From Chlorobiota bacterium (GTDB lineage Bacteria > Bacteroidota > Ignavibacteria > OLB7): DNA of 64,000 bases. Position 1 is the stretch's first letter; each line of letters opens with the position of its first letter. The notes beneath the pieces were generated by a model. That model was not told where the DNA came from. It made no database searches and was given only the letters and a program-made list of their open reading frames with translations. Location of the stretch: assembly GCA_016710285.1 (NCBI GenBank), contig JADJXR010000001.1:2482501-2546500 (forward strand). Reading direction: 5' to 3'. The translations under genes were made by a program, and so were the position numbers. Shown piece after piece: positions 1-8,929 of this stretch.

Positions 1-238
1 TGATCAATAAAGAATTTCGGTAAGTTACCAAGGGCATACGGTGGATGCCTTGACACGAGCAGGCGATGAAGGACGTAGTAATCTGCGATAAGCCACGGGT
101 AGCCGAAAACAGCGTTAATCCGTGGATTTCCGAATGGGGCAACCCGGCTGGAGTCATGTCCAGTCATCCCGATCTAATCGGGAAGCTAACCCGGGGAACT
201 GAAACATCTAAGTACCCGGAGGAAGAGAAAACAATAGT

Positions 239-270
<32 letters not shown>

Positions 271-679
271 GAGCCCAAACCAGTGCGCGTATGTTCACTG
301 GGGTTGTAGGGCCCATGTAGCGACTGCGCGAGATAGCAGAACATTCTGGAAAGTTTGACCATAGAAGGTGACAGTCCTGTAAGCGAAATCTCAAACAGCG
401 TGTGGGGAACCCTGAGTACCACGGAGTAAGGGAAATTCTGTGGGAATCTGCCGGAACCATCCGGTAAGGCTAAATACTCGCTCGTGATCGATAGCGAACT
501 AGTACCGTGAGGGAAAGGTGAAAAGCACCCAGTATATGGGAGTGAAATAGACCTGAAACCGTATGCTTACAAACGGTGGGAGCAAACCAGCATCTGCGGA
601 TGTTGGCAAGTGACCGCGTGCCTTTTGCTTAATGAGCCAACGAGTTGCTCGTCCGTGGCAAGGCTAAGGTGTTCAGCAC

Positions 680-714
<35 letters not shown>

Positions 715-1850
715 TCAGTCGCGGGCGGCAGACGCGAAACCGGGTGATCTATTCTTGGCCAGGGTGAAGGTTGGGTAACACCAACTGGAGGCCCGAACCG
801 GTATGGGTTGAAAACCGTTCGGATGAGCTGAGAATAGGAGCGAAAGACCAATCAAACTCGGAGATAGCTCGTACTCCCCGAAATGTTTTTAGGAACAGCC
901 TCGATGTAGTCAGCAGCAGGTAGAGCACTGATTGGGCTAGGGCCCTCACAAGGGTACCAAACCCAGACAAACTCCGAATGGCTGCTTGATGTTCGTCGGG
1001 AGTGAGGCAGTGAGGGATAAGCTTCATTGCCGAGAGGGGAACAACCCAGATCGCCGTCTAAGGCCCCCAAGTCGATGCTCACAGAGAAAGGATGTTGCGT
1101 TACTGAGACAACCAGGATGTTGGCTTAGAAGCAGCCATTCATTTAAAGAGTGCGTAATAGCTCACTGGTCAAGTGACACAGCGTCGATAATACACGGGAC
1201 TAAGCATCGCGCCGAAGACGCGGGTTCAATTTTATTGAGCGGTAGGGGAGCATTCTGTCGACTGCGAAGCGGTACAGGTGACTGGCCGTGGAGTTTACAG
1301 AAACGCAAATGTTGGCATAAGTAACGATAACGGAAGTGAGAATCTTCCGCGCCGAAAATCTAAGGGTTCCTGCGCAACGTTCGTCGACGCAGGGTTAGTC
1401 GGCCCCTAAGGCGAGGCTGAAAAGCGTAGCTGATGGGAATCCGGTTCAAGGCCGCAAGGCCGAATATTCCGGAACCACCAAAAGAGTTAACCAAAGGGAC
1501 GCAGGGGCGTGGTTCATCCGATTATTGGCTATTCGGATGGGCGAAGCAACTGCCAAGAAAAGCTTTGGGTATTTCTTCGGTGACCGTACCGTAAACCGAC
1601 ACAGGTAGATGGGTTGAATATACTCAGGCGCGCGAGTGAGCCGTGGTTAAGGAACTCGGCAAATTGGCCTCGTAACTTCGGGATAAGAGGCGCCTCGATC
1701 GTGAGATCGGGGCCGCAGAGAAATGGCCCAAGCGACTGTTTAACAAAAACACAGCACAATGCAAAGTCGTAAGACGCAGTATATTGTGTGACACCTGCCC
1801 GGTGCCGGAAGGTTAAGGAAGGGGGTCCGGAGCAATCCAAAGCTTCCGAC

Positions 1851-1895
<45 letters not shown>

Positions 1896-2525
1896 TAATA
1901 ACGCTAGCCTTAGTAAAACTGAACTATATGCGGGAAACTCCTCGAACAGCTGTTCGGTACTCGTTTCAGTAGCACTGAAACAGTAAAAATCCGACAGACA
2001 TGGGGACAATCCGCAGGGAAGGCCCGATACTGTATCGGGAACCCTCAGAGACTTCACGTTTAGGATGCGCTAATGAATCTTGAGGCTCAATGGATAACAG
2101 GTTTTGTGGATGGTGAAGGTTGTTTTCACGTGGGAATTAATCCCCATTCAGAAATGACCACAGGGTTTCAAATACTCCCTGAATTCACTGTCGTACAGCA
2201 CAAACGCGATGTGCAATTACTCTATGCACTGAAAGCATACTTCGGTTGTGGTGTTGTTCGCACGAACAATGGTGACCGAATGGCGTATCGGGTTCGTAGC
2301 AAGGAGCACTTGCTCCAGCATATCGTTCCATTTTTCCTTAAGCATCCGCTTAAATCCAAGAAGCGAGCAGATTTTCAAAAATTTCGCTCAATCCTTCTAA
2401 AAATGGAAGCGGGGGTTCATCTAACAGCAGAAGGCGTTGAAGAAATACGCCAAATTGCTGCACAAATGAATCGAGGCGCATTAAGATAAAGTCCGACCTT
2501 ACTGGAAACAGTATAGGAGCAATCG
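1896..2525 (+). mobile_element. Group I self-splicing intron in 23S rRNA, at the E. coli U1931 equivalent
   Basis: Conserved 23S sequence is interrupted between cctaaggt and agcgaaattcc, which are contiguous in other 23S genes. Group I hallmarks are visible. The 5' exon ctaaggt (1889-1895) pairs with gccttag (1907-1913) to form P1 with the U.G at the splice site. The sequence cgct (1902-1905) can pair with the 3' exon agcg as P10. P4 is tgcggg (1929) with tccgca (2010). P6 is cccgatac/gtatcggg (2023-2039). P7 is gact (2050) with agtc (2490). P8 is atgcgc (2065) with gcgcat (2476). P9 carries a GAAA loop near 2501-2512. The intron ends in G, as expected. The endonuclease gene lies in the P8 loop. 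Counting from helix 69 places the site after U1931, the position I recall for Thermotoga 23S introns and next to the I-CeuI site. Splicing is predicted, not shown. Confidence 0.93.
2073..2489 (+). CDS. LAGLIDADG homing endonuclease encoded in the 23S intron
   Basis: A 138-residue protein with one LAGLIDADG motif near the N-terminus (ITGFVDGEGCF, about residues 8-18), so it should act as a homodimer. Family members cut intron-less 23S alleles at the insertion site and may also help the RNA fold. The ORF lies entirely in the P8 loop: its ATG comes just after the 5' strand of P8 and its last codons overlap the 3' strand, a compact nested arrangement. It is AT-richer than the protein genes further along, as mobile introns often are. 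No obvious Shine-Dalgarno is seen, and expression would have to come from the rRNA transcript. The frame is intact and the motif acids are present, so it is probably active; activity itself is inferred. Confidence 0.9.
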   Translation: MNLEAQWITGFVDGEGCFHVGINPHSEMTTGFQILPEFTVVQHKRDVQLLYALKAYFGCGVVRTNNGDRMAYRVRSKEHLLQHIVPFFLKHPLKSKKRADFQKFRSILLKMEAGVHLTAEGVEEIRQIAAQMNRGALR

Positions 2526-2575
<50 letters not shown>

Positions 2576-2822
2576 TTTGGGCACTGTCTCGACCACGGGC
2601 TCGGTGAAATTGTGAGCATGGTGAAGACGCCGGTTACCCGCATATGGACGGAAAGACCCTATGCACCTTTACTGCAACCTGACATTGGCTTCGGGTATCT
2701 CATGTGTAGGATAGGTGGGAGGCTGTGAAGCGGCTACGCTAGTAGTCGTGGAGCCAATGGTGAAATACCACCCTTGATGTACTTGGAGTCTAACCAACGC
2801 GAGTGGATCGCGGGGGACAGTG

Positions 2823-2856
<34 letters not shown>

Positions 2857-3051
2857 CAAAAAGTAACGGAGGCTCCCAAAGGTTCTCTCAGCACGGTCGG
2901 TAATCGTGCGTCGAGTGCAAACGCATAAGAGAGCTTAACTGCGAGACTGACGGGTCGAGCAGATGCGAAAGCAGGGGTTAGTGATCCGACGGTTCCGAGT
3001 GGAAGGGCCGTCGCTCAAAGGATAAAAGGTACGCTAGGGATAACAGGCTGA

Positions 3052-3139
<88 letters not shown>

Positions 3140-3167
3140 TGGCTGTTCGCCAATTAAAGCGGTACGT

Positions 3168-3209
<42 letters not shown>

Positions 3210-3635
3210 TATGCGGGCGAAGGAAACTTGAGGGGTGTCGCTCTTAGTACGAGAGGACCGGAGTGACTGGACCTATAGTGCACCAGTTGTCACGCCAGTG
3301 GCACGGCTGGGTAGCTATGTCCAGAAAGGATAAGCGCTGAACGCATCTAAGCACGAAGCCTACCCCAAGATAAGGTTTCCCTATCTGCGCAAGCAGATCT
3401 GAAGGCTCCTGGGAGATGACCAGGTTGATAGGCTCTCGGTGGAAGCATGGTAACATGTTGAGCCAAGGAGTACTAATAAGCCGTGAGACTTTCCTGAATT
3501 TATTTTTTATTGACCGCAGGTTCACATGGAGTCGCGGACGCTGATCAGAGCGTCAGCATGACTCGGTGATGCCGACCAACATGGTAATTGATCGCAGAAT
3601 ACTTCTTACCAACTCCCTTTGATTCCTTGACAATT

Positions 3636-3752
<117 letters not shown>

Positions 3753-3760
3753 TTTTATCT

Positions 3761-3795
3761 AAAAGCCTCTTGAATTTTTCAAGAGGCTTTTTTGT
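3761..3795 (+). terminator. Rho-independent terminator of the rRNA operon
   Basis: The hairpin aaaagcctcttga / tcaagaggctttt has a short AT loop and is followed by a run of T. It begins about nine bases after the 5S end. Confidence 0.95.
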
Positions 3796-3802
3796 TGTAA
3801 CT

Positions 3803-3835
3803 ATTGCAAGTAAGCATAGAGCCGGTGTAACTTGA
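3803..3835 (+). promoter_or_regulatory. Candidate Bacteroidetes-type promoter for the NHLP-repeat gene
   Basis: ATTG at 3803 is followed after 21 bp by TAACTTGA at 3828. This resembles the TTTG / TAnnTTTG pair of Bacteroidetes housekeeping promoters. It would start transcription about 45 nt upstream of the ATG at 3886. Inferred from motif and spacing only. Confidence 0.4.
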
Positions 3836-3885
3836 CGTATAACAATCGGGACACCTAATTCACACTCAGCCTAAGGAGGTATTGT

Positions 3886-4380
3886 ATGTCAGCCTTAACG
3901 ATCCCTACGATCTATGATTGGACAATTCTGCCAAGGACTATTGCTGCTCGTGCATGGACAGATGCAACCTTTAAAGCAGCACTGCTTGCTAATCCTAATA
4001 TGATTTTATCTAAAAACATAAATCGTTGGCCAAGTGGTATTAGCTTTACCATCTTAGAAGACCAAGAATCAACGCGCCATCTAATACTGCCGCACAAAAA
4101 AGCTCAATTTGCTTCGTGGACAAGAGAGCAATTAATGGATACCGCAATGTATGAATCAGAGGCAGATATGAGCCTTTGTGACGTGATACCGGCAGTTGTC
4201 TTAATTGAGGCTTGGTTTAACCCAACATTTAAGTCATCATTACTGTCAAATGCAAATAGCGCATTATCTAGCTTGGGAATCAATACAGGAGGTTATACTT
4301 ATCAAGTAACCGAAAACACGTCAACAAATTATCATTTAGTCTTACCTAAAAGTCCGTCCGATGGAAACAGTACAAGCTAG
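3886..4380 (+). CDS. Orphan protein with two NHLP (nitrile hydratase leader-like) repeats
   Basis: A 164-residue soluble protein made of two copies of one module, at about residues 18-71 and 106-156. Each copy runs from RAW/EAW through a DATFKAALLANP or NPTFKSSLLSNA helix to a strand with ILEDQEST or TENTSTN, and ends HLILP or HLVLP. This matches the N-terminal domain of nitrile hydratase alpha subunits and the leader region of NHLP-type peptide-natural-product precursors. There is no metal-binding nitrile hydratase core, no cleavable double-glycine tail and no maturase or exporter nearby, so a precursor role is unproven. It has a strong Shine-Dalgarno (aaggaggt, about 7 nt before the ATG). 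The gene is clearly AT-richer than the chromosome average here and follows directly after the rRNA operon, which suggests acquisition. I cannot assign a function. Confidence 0.8.
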   Translation: MSALTIPTIYDWTILPRTIAARAWTDATFKAALLANPNMILSKNINRWPSGISFTILEDQESTRHLILPHKKAQFASWTREQLMDTAMYESEADMSLCDVIPAVVLIEAWFNPTFKSSLLSNANSALSSLGINTGGYTYQVTENTSTNYHLVLPKSPSDGNSTS

Positions 4381-4450
4381 CTTTGATTCACTTGTGGTGG
4401 ATTAAGTTGTTGATTGATCTCATCTTGAGCTTCAAACTCCATCTATACTA

Positions 4451-5464
4451 CTAGGTAGTCAATGCATGACTTACCATCTCCACATGCGGAATCCCATCCT
4501 CATCATACGGCTCGCCAATCACTCTGAATCCAAATCCCATGTAAAATCTTTCTAAATGATGCTGTGCAGAAATTCTTACTCCTTGATTTGGATGTTTTTC
4601 CGCAATCCATGCCATTCCTTGCTCCATCAATTCTTTCCCTAACCCTATCCTGCGTGCTTCCGGTGCGGTGATTACCCGACCGATTGATGGCTCCGCATAC
4701 TTTTTTCCAGGGTGTACAATTCGTAAATAGGCGATTAATTCTCCTGTCCCGTTCTTTCCTAACAGATGATCTGCATGAATATCCAGATAATCGGCATCCA
4801 GATAGATGCAGTTTTGCTCGATGGTGAAAACCCGCTGCCGTAAATTCATAACATCATAGAGTTCGCGAGCCGTTATATCATCGAAACGGCGGCGATGCCA
4901 CTGAATCGAATTGTTTCCCGGGATAATGCCGCCATCTGCCGGAATCCCGTCAATGCTGAAACTGTTTTTCAGTTGACGATATTCGATTAACCCCTCTTCC
5001 CCTTTTTTCTTTGCCCACTCCGCTAACATCTCCCGCTCCTGCCGAAACTCCATCAACGGAACGCCAAACCCGCATGAGGTCTGAACTTGTTGGATATTCA
5101 ACAAAAAAATCTGGCGAATTCCAGGAAGGGAAGGAAACTGCGAACTATGCGTTCCCCATTCAGCATCGGTTGGTTGGATAACCCTTGCATTGCCGTACAA
5201 CCGCAGTATCCGTGGAATTTTTGTGAAGCTGCAAAACATCACCGTCACGCGCCCGTTTTGGCGAACGTGCGCTGCTGTTTCGTTCCCGCTGCCGGTTAAA
5301 TCCAGCCACATCACCGTTGTGGCATCAAGGCAACGAAACGTGTTTATCCCTTTTGGCGAAAGGCTTACGCGCCCAGTGGTTGGTGCGGTGGCAACAAAAA
5401 AAATGTGCTGCTCGGCGATGAACTCTTGCAGCGATTCACTGAGATAATCGTAAAACATGGCCAT
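4451..5464 (-). CDS. Fusion of a pyridoxamine-phosphate-oxidase-like domain with an ElaA-family N-acetyltransferase
   Basis: A 337-residue two-domain protein. Residues about 1-185 resemble the pyridoxamine 5'-phosphate oxidase-like FMN-binding split barrel (VSLSPKGINTFRCLDATTVMW; TGSGNETAAHV; LRLYGNARVIQ). Residues about 195-337 are an ElaA-type GNAT domain (LRQRVFTIEQNCIYLDAD; IGRVITAPEARRIGLGKELM for acetyl-CoA binding; HLERFYMGFGF; YDEDGIPHVEM). ElaA proteins normally stand alone at about 150 residues. The N-terminal family includes flavin-, F420- and heme-binding proteins, and its ligand cannot be read from sequence. The two activities may act on the same amine-type substrate, but that is a guess. 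An alternative ATG lies two codons downstream. It ends 70 bp from the convergent NHLP-repeat gene and shares its AT-rich composition. Confidence 0.85.
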   Translation of the reverse strand: MAMFYDYLSESLQEFIAEQHIFFVATAPTTGRVSLSPKGINTFRCLDATTVMWLDLTGSGNETAAHVRQNGRVTVMFCSFTKIPRILRLYGNARVIQPTDAEWGTHSSQFPSLPGIRQIFLLNIQQVQTSCGFGVPLMEFRQEREMLAEWAKKKGEEGLIEYRQLKNSFSIDGIPADGGIIPGNNSIQWHRRRFDDITARELYDVMNLRQRVFTIEQNCIYLDADYLDIHADHLLGKNGTGELIAYLRIVHPGKKYAEPSIGRVITAPEARRIGLGKELMEQGMAWIAEKHPNQGVRISAQHHLERFYMGFGFRVIGEPYDEDGIPHVEMVSHALTT

Positions 5465-5524
5465 GTTTTTTGGAGAAATAAAAAATGACGTTTTCTTGTG
5501 GGCTTGACTACCATAAGGCTACCG

Positions 5525-6034
5525 TCACGGCCTTGCTTTGGTGATTTTACCCCGCTGAAATACCCACCGTGACACGCTAGAATCTTTCCGATGAACCTGT
5601 ATTCCATCCCTATTTATCGTGGCCCACGCTCCCCATTGTGAGTCCTCCCCTTTGAGTGCAATCCGCTCTGAGAGTGATTGCTTGAATTTCCCATTGCTCC
5701 TATTAACCGCCACGTATAGCCGCTGTTCGTACCCGCTTCCTCCATATTCCCAGTTGACTAATGCTGCCGCATCGTCATCTCCATCCTTGTCCAGATCGCC
5801 CCATACCACTATGATATCCCCTAAATAAATCGTTCTGTCGTTGCGTTTTTCGTCGGCTTCTTTGTCGGCGGTGATGATTTTCAGGATAGCCGATTCATCC
5901 TTCGCCGTGGCATCTCCCTTCAAGGAAGATGTAGGCATCGTGGCGGCCGTGCCCATCACATTCGTGATGCAGAAAATCAGTAGCAATAGCGTTTCCATAG
6001 TCTTTTTTTTAGAGTTTTTTGCAGTTGCTCTCAT
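5525..6034 (-). CDS. Small secreted protein of unknown function
   Basis: A 169-residue product. I start it at the ATG giving MRATAKNSKKKT followed by a hydrophobic stretch (LLLLIFCITNVMGTAA), a good Sec signal peptide with a basic n-region. An in-frame TTG further upstream would add a non-signal-like extension and is less likely; a later ATG at 5998 is possible. The mature part carries an acidic, calcium-loop-like segment (GDLDKDGDDDAAALV) like FG-GAP or dockerin loops, then a mixed, probably beta-rich tail. No family recognised. It lies in the same AT-rich block as its neighbours and is separated from the kynurenine genes upstream by about 120 bp. Confidence 0.7.
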   Translation of the reverse strand: MRATAKNSKKKTMETLLLLIFCITNVMGTAATMPTSSLKGDATAKDESAILKIITADKEADEKRNDRTIYLGDIIVVWGDLDKDGDDDAAALVNWEYGGSGYEQRLYVAVNRSNGKFKQSLSERIALKGEDSQWGAWATINRDGIQVHRKDSSVSRWVFQRGKITKARP

Positions 6035-6154
6035 TGAGTGCCGCCAGTGACTCCACACCCAAAACAAAGTTTACCGATAATCTTACTATGCCTTTTTTCC
6101 CGTTCTCAACACTCTGAAGGTGGGATGAATCCGTGAAGTATTCCAGCCATTTTT

Positions 6155-7186
6155 TTACTGGCTTGCAATTTCCGCGCGAAGAAACGCCTCGCGCTCCAAG
6201 CCCAAAAACTCCAACGCCGTTCCGCTTAATAAACGCTCCCGAATTTCTGGCGTTAAATCCGTCATGGATTCAATTAATTCCCCCGGGTGATGCTCGCCAA
6301 GGGGGAAGGGATAATCGGAGCCAAGCATAATTCGGTCGGCGGTGAATAATCCCAGCATATACCGCAGCACTGCCGGATCGTGCACCAGCGAATCGAAATA
6401 AAGGCGGCGGAGATATTCGCGTGGCTCCGTTTGCGTGTTCACCTGCACAAGGTCCGGGCGGACGTGGAACCCATGCTCAATCCGCCCAATTGTTGCCGGA
6501 AACGATCCCCCGCCGTGCGCAAAACAAAAACGGAGTGCGGGGAAACGGTCCAGCACGCCGCCGAACATGATCGAGCAAATTGCCAGCGATGTCTCCGCCG
6601 GCATTCCCACCAACCAGGGGAGCCAGTAACGGGGCATTTTCTCTTTTGCCATCATGTCCCACGGGTGCACAAAAATTGCCGCGTCCAAATCTTGCGCTGC
6701 CTCGTAGATGGCAAACAGTGCTGGTTCATCAAGGTTCCATTCGTTCACGTGCGAGCCGATTTGCACCCCCCGCATCCCTAATTCTTTCACGCACCGCTCA
6801 AGCTCCTTCACCGCCAACTCTGGCGATTGCATCGGAATTGTTCCCAGCCCCACAAACCGCTGCGGGTGCTGGGCCACGATTCCCGCAATGTGGTCGTTCA
6901 GCAGCATGGAAAGGTCCAGCGCGTGTTCCGGGCGCGCCCAATAACTGAACATCACCGGCACGGTGGAAAGAACCTGAACGTCCACGTGGTCGCCATCGCA
7001 TTCTGCCATTCGCGTGCTCGGGTCCCAACAATTTTGCTCCACCTCGCGGAAGAAACGGTCATCAATCATCATTGTTCCGCAGCATGGTTTGTGGTGCTCC
7101 ATTCGCACCCATCCTCCGTAGCCGTACCGCTCGCGAAGGTCGGGCCAACGTTCGGGAAGGATGTGGGTGTGGATATCTATTTTCAT
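6155..7186 (-). CDS. 2-amino-3-carboxymuconate-6-semialdehyde decarboxylase (ACMSD)
   Basis: An amidohydrolase-superfamily decarboxylase that removes CO2 from the ring-opened product of 3-hydroxyanthranilate, giving 2-aminomuconate semialdehyde and steering the pathway away from quinolinate/NAD. The 343 residues match ACMSD along their length. The start MKIDIHTHILPERWPDL gives the HxH zinc motif (H6, H8). Then follow ENCWDPSTRM, STVPVMFSYWA, FVHPWDM (metal His), YWLPWLVGMPAET, CFAHGGGSFP (catalytic/metal His) and LGSDYPFPLGE (metal Asp). Length equals the human enzyme within a few residues. The ATG chosen aligns exactly with family N-termini; the longer frame upstream does not. It is the last kynurenine gene, 76 bp after the dioxygenase whose product it consumes. 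Confidence 0.95.
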   Translation of the reverse strand: MKIDIHTHILPERWPDLRERYGYGGWVRMEHHKPCCGTMMIDDRFFREVEQNCWDPSTRMAECDGDHVDVQVLSTVPVMFSYWARPEHALDLSMLLNDHIAGIVAQHPQRFVGLGTIPMQSPELAVKELERCVKELGMRGVQIGSHVNEWNLDEPALFAIYEAAQDLDAAIFVHPWDMMAKEKMPRYWLPWLVGMPAETSLAICSIMFGGVLDRFPALRFCFAHGGGSFPATIGRIEHGFHVRPDLVQVNTQTEPREYLRRLYFDSLVHDPAVLRYMLGLFTADRIMLGSDYPFPLGEHHPGELIESMTDLTPEIRERLLSGTALEFLGLEREAFLRAEIASQ

Positions 7187-7262
7187 CGGGAAGTTGGTTG
7201 TTGGGAAGTGGAACAATGGAGACGCGTAAGAAGCAGCAAGCCTCACCCCGGGCGGGCGCACG

Positions 7263-7790
7263 TTACGCCGGCATCACCGGCGGCTGCATGACGGTTCCGC
7301 AGTGTTTGCACGTGCGCAACTCCTCGTTTGCCCAAAAGGCTTCCATCACCGGTTTCAGTTGTGTGGTGATATCGGTTAGGGGGAAGAATGCTTCGTGGAG
7401 CTTGGCGTTGCACTGCTCGCAGTACCATTGCAAACCATCCTGCTCCCCTTCGCGGCGGCGGCGCTCAACCACCAGCCCAACGGTGTTGGCTTTGCGTTGC
7501 GGCGAGTGCGGAACCCGCGGCGGCAGCAAGAAAATATCTCCTTCTTTTATCTCGATGTCGCGAATCACTCCATCTTCCACCACCCGCACAACGATGTCCC
7601 CTTCCAACTGGTAGAACAGCTCTTCCCCATCCTCAACGTGGAAATCTTTCCGTGCGTTCGGTCCGCCAACCACCATCACCATGAACTCCGGGTGGACCTC
7701 CTTCCATATCTGTTCGTTGCCAACGGGTGGCTTCAGTTTGTGGCGATTTTCGTCAATCCATTGCTTCAGGTTGAATGCGGTAAGTGCCAT
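7263..7790 (-). CDS. haaO: 3-hydroxyanthranilate 3,4-dioxygenase
   Basis: A cupin iron enzyme that opens the ring of 3-hydroxyanthranilate to 2-amino-3-carboxymuconate semialdehyde. The 175 residues show the iron ligands H51, E57 (in HVEDGEELFYQLEG) and H95 (PRVPHSP), matching the published positions in the Cupriavidus enzyme. A C-terminal rubredoxin-like second metal site is formed by C124xxC127 and C161xxC164, typical of the bacterial monomer type. It has a strong Shine-Dalgarno (taggagg) 8 nt before the ATG. A GATATTCG box about 55 bp upstream suggests it may also have its own promoter. It sits directly before its pathway successor, the decarboxylase. Confidence 0.96.
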   Translation of the reverse strand: MALTAFNLKQWIDENRHKLKPPVGNEQIWKEVHPEFMVMVVGGPNARKDFHVEDGEELFYQLEGDIVVRVVEDGVIRDIEIKEGDIFLLPPRVPHSPQRKANTVGLVVERRRREGEQDGLQWYCEQCNAKLHEAFFPLTDITTQLKPVMEAFWANEELRTCKHCGTVMQPPVMPA

Positions 7791-7920
7791 TGCATGGGCC
7801 TCCTATCAGGTTAGATCATTGGTTGATGAACGGTGCGGTTGCTGCGAATATCGGATTCTTTTGGGAGCCGCCAGCACCGGGGCTTCCCGTGCGGATTCCT
7901 ACCCCCCCCATCTCCGATTG

Positions 7921-8898
7921 CTACCAGCCGTCGCGCTGGTGGACCCAAGCGCGAAAATTGTGCAAGATTTCTTCCTCCTGCGGGCTGGGATTTGGGCCAA
8001 ATTTCATCAGCCGTGAAAGGTACACGTAAAGTGCCCGCAGCCGGATAAACCACCCAAATTCTTGCAGCATTTCTTCGGCGATTGGGAAGGCTTCGCGGTA
8101 TCCGGCAACCAGGGTGTCCCGCACTTCTTTCCGGCTGGGATGGTTGCGGAACAACGTTGCTGCAATCGCCAAGTCGGAGATGAACCAGTGGCGGCAGCAG
8201 TTCCCAAAGTCGAAGGCGGTGATACCGTGGGGGATGCTGAAATGGAAATTCTGCGGGCCAAAATCGGCGTGGGTCATCCCGAACAGATCGGGAGTGGTTG
8301 GCAGCGTGTGCAGGCGGTGAAGCACGGCCTCCAATTCCCGCAACGATTCGGTGTCGTCTGCTGGGATCAGTCGCTCGGCTTCTCGCAAAAAAACTTCATC
8401 GTGCCAACGCCAGCGGCCTTCGGCTTCCGTGGTTGGGAAGGTTGTTGCGGCGTGGTGGATCGCGCCCATCGTCCTTCCCCAATCGCGGAAAAACTCCGTC
8501 CCCCAGTGTGGCGAATCTGGCCCGACCCGCTGGCCCTGCGCCACGGTGAACGCCGAGGCCAGCAACATCCCTTCGCCACACCATGCTTCCTCAATCCAAT
8601 TGTTGTTGGCCGAAAGCACCGGCGTGGCAACCCGGACCCCCGATTCCGCAAGGTGGCGGATAAACCGAAGCTCCGCCAAATTTTCGGCTGCGGAGCGATA
8701 CCCAGGATCGGTCAGCCGCAGAATTAGGGGAAGCCCGCTGCGGCGGAAGCGATAGACGGAGTTCCCGGAATCGCTGATATGCTCAATGGAGTCGGCATCC
8801 CCCAGCCACTGCTTGGCCGCCACCGAAGCAAACCGACGGTTGCCGTAATGAAGGCCAAACGTGAGTGTCTGATCGCTCTTTTTTCCGCTCTCGTTCAC
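7921..8898 (-). CDS. Aminoglycoside phosphotransferase-family (APH-like) kinase
   Basis: A 325-residue protein with the fold of the phosphotransferase enzyme (APH/choline kinase) family. The N-lobe (about 40-120) has a short strand pair around VYRFRRSGLPLILRLT. The catalytic loop THADFGPQNF contains the Brenner-type HxDxxxxN motif, followed by the AFDFGNC metal-binding Asp. A helical tail follows. The natural substrate is unknown: relatives phosphorylate homoserine, choline, sugars or antibiotics. It begins with GTG, and no earlier or nearby ATG fits. The gene is set between kynureninase (31 bp upstream) and the dioxygenase (130 bp downstream) on the same strand, so co-transcription with kynurenine catabolism is likely, but no known step in that pathway needs a kinase. 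Confidence 0.85.
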   Translation of the reverse strand: MNESGKKSDQTLTFGLHYGNRRFASVAAKQWLGDADSIEHISDSGNSVYRFRRSGLPLILRLTDPGYRSAAENLAELRFIRHLAESGVRVATPVLSANNNWIEEAWCGEGMLLASAFTVAQGQRVGPDSPHWGTEFFRDWGRTMGAIHHAATTFPTTEAEGRWRWHDEVFLREAERLIPADDTESLRELEAVLHRLHTLPTTPDLFGMTHADFGPQNFHFSIPHGITAFDFGNCCRHWFISDLAIAATLFRNHPSRKEVRDTLVAGYREAFPIAEEMLQEFGWFIRLRALYVYLSRLMKFGPNPSPQEEEILHNFRAWVHQRDGW

Positions 8899-8929
8899 TC
8901 TTTTTTTTTCGCTCTATTCTTTCTGTACT

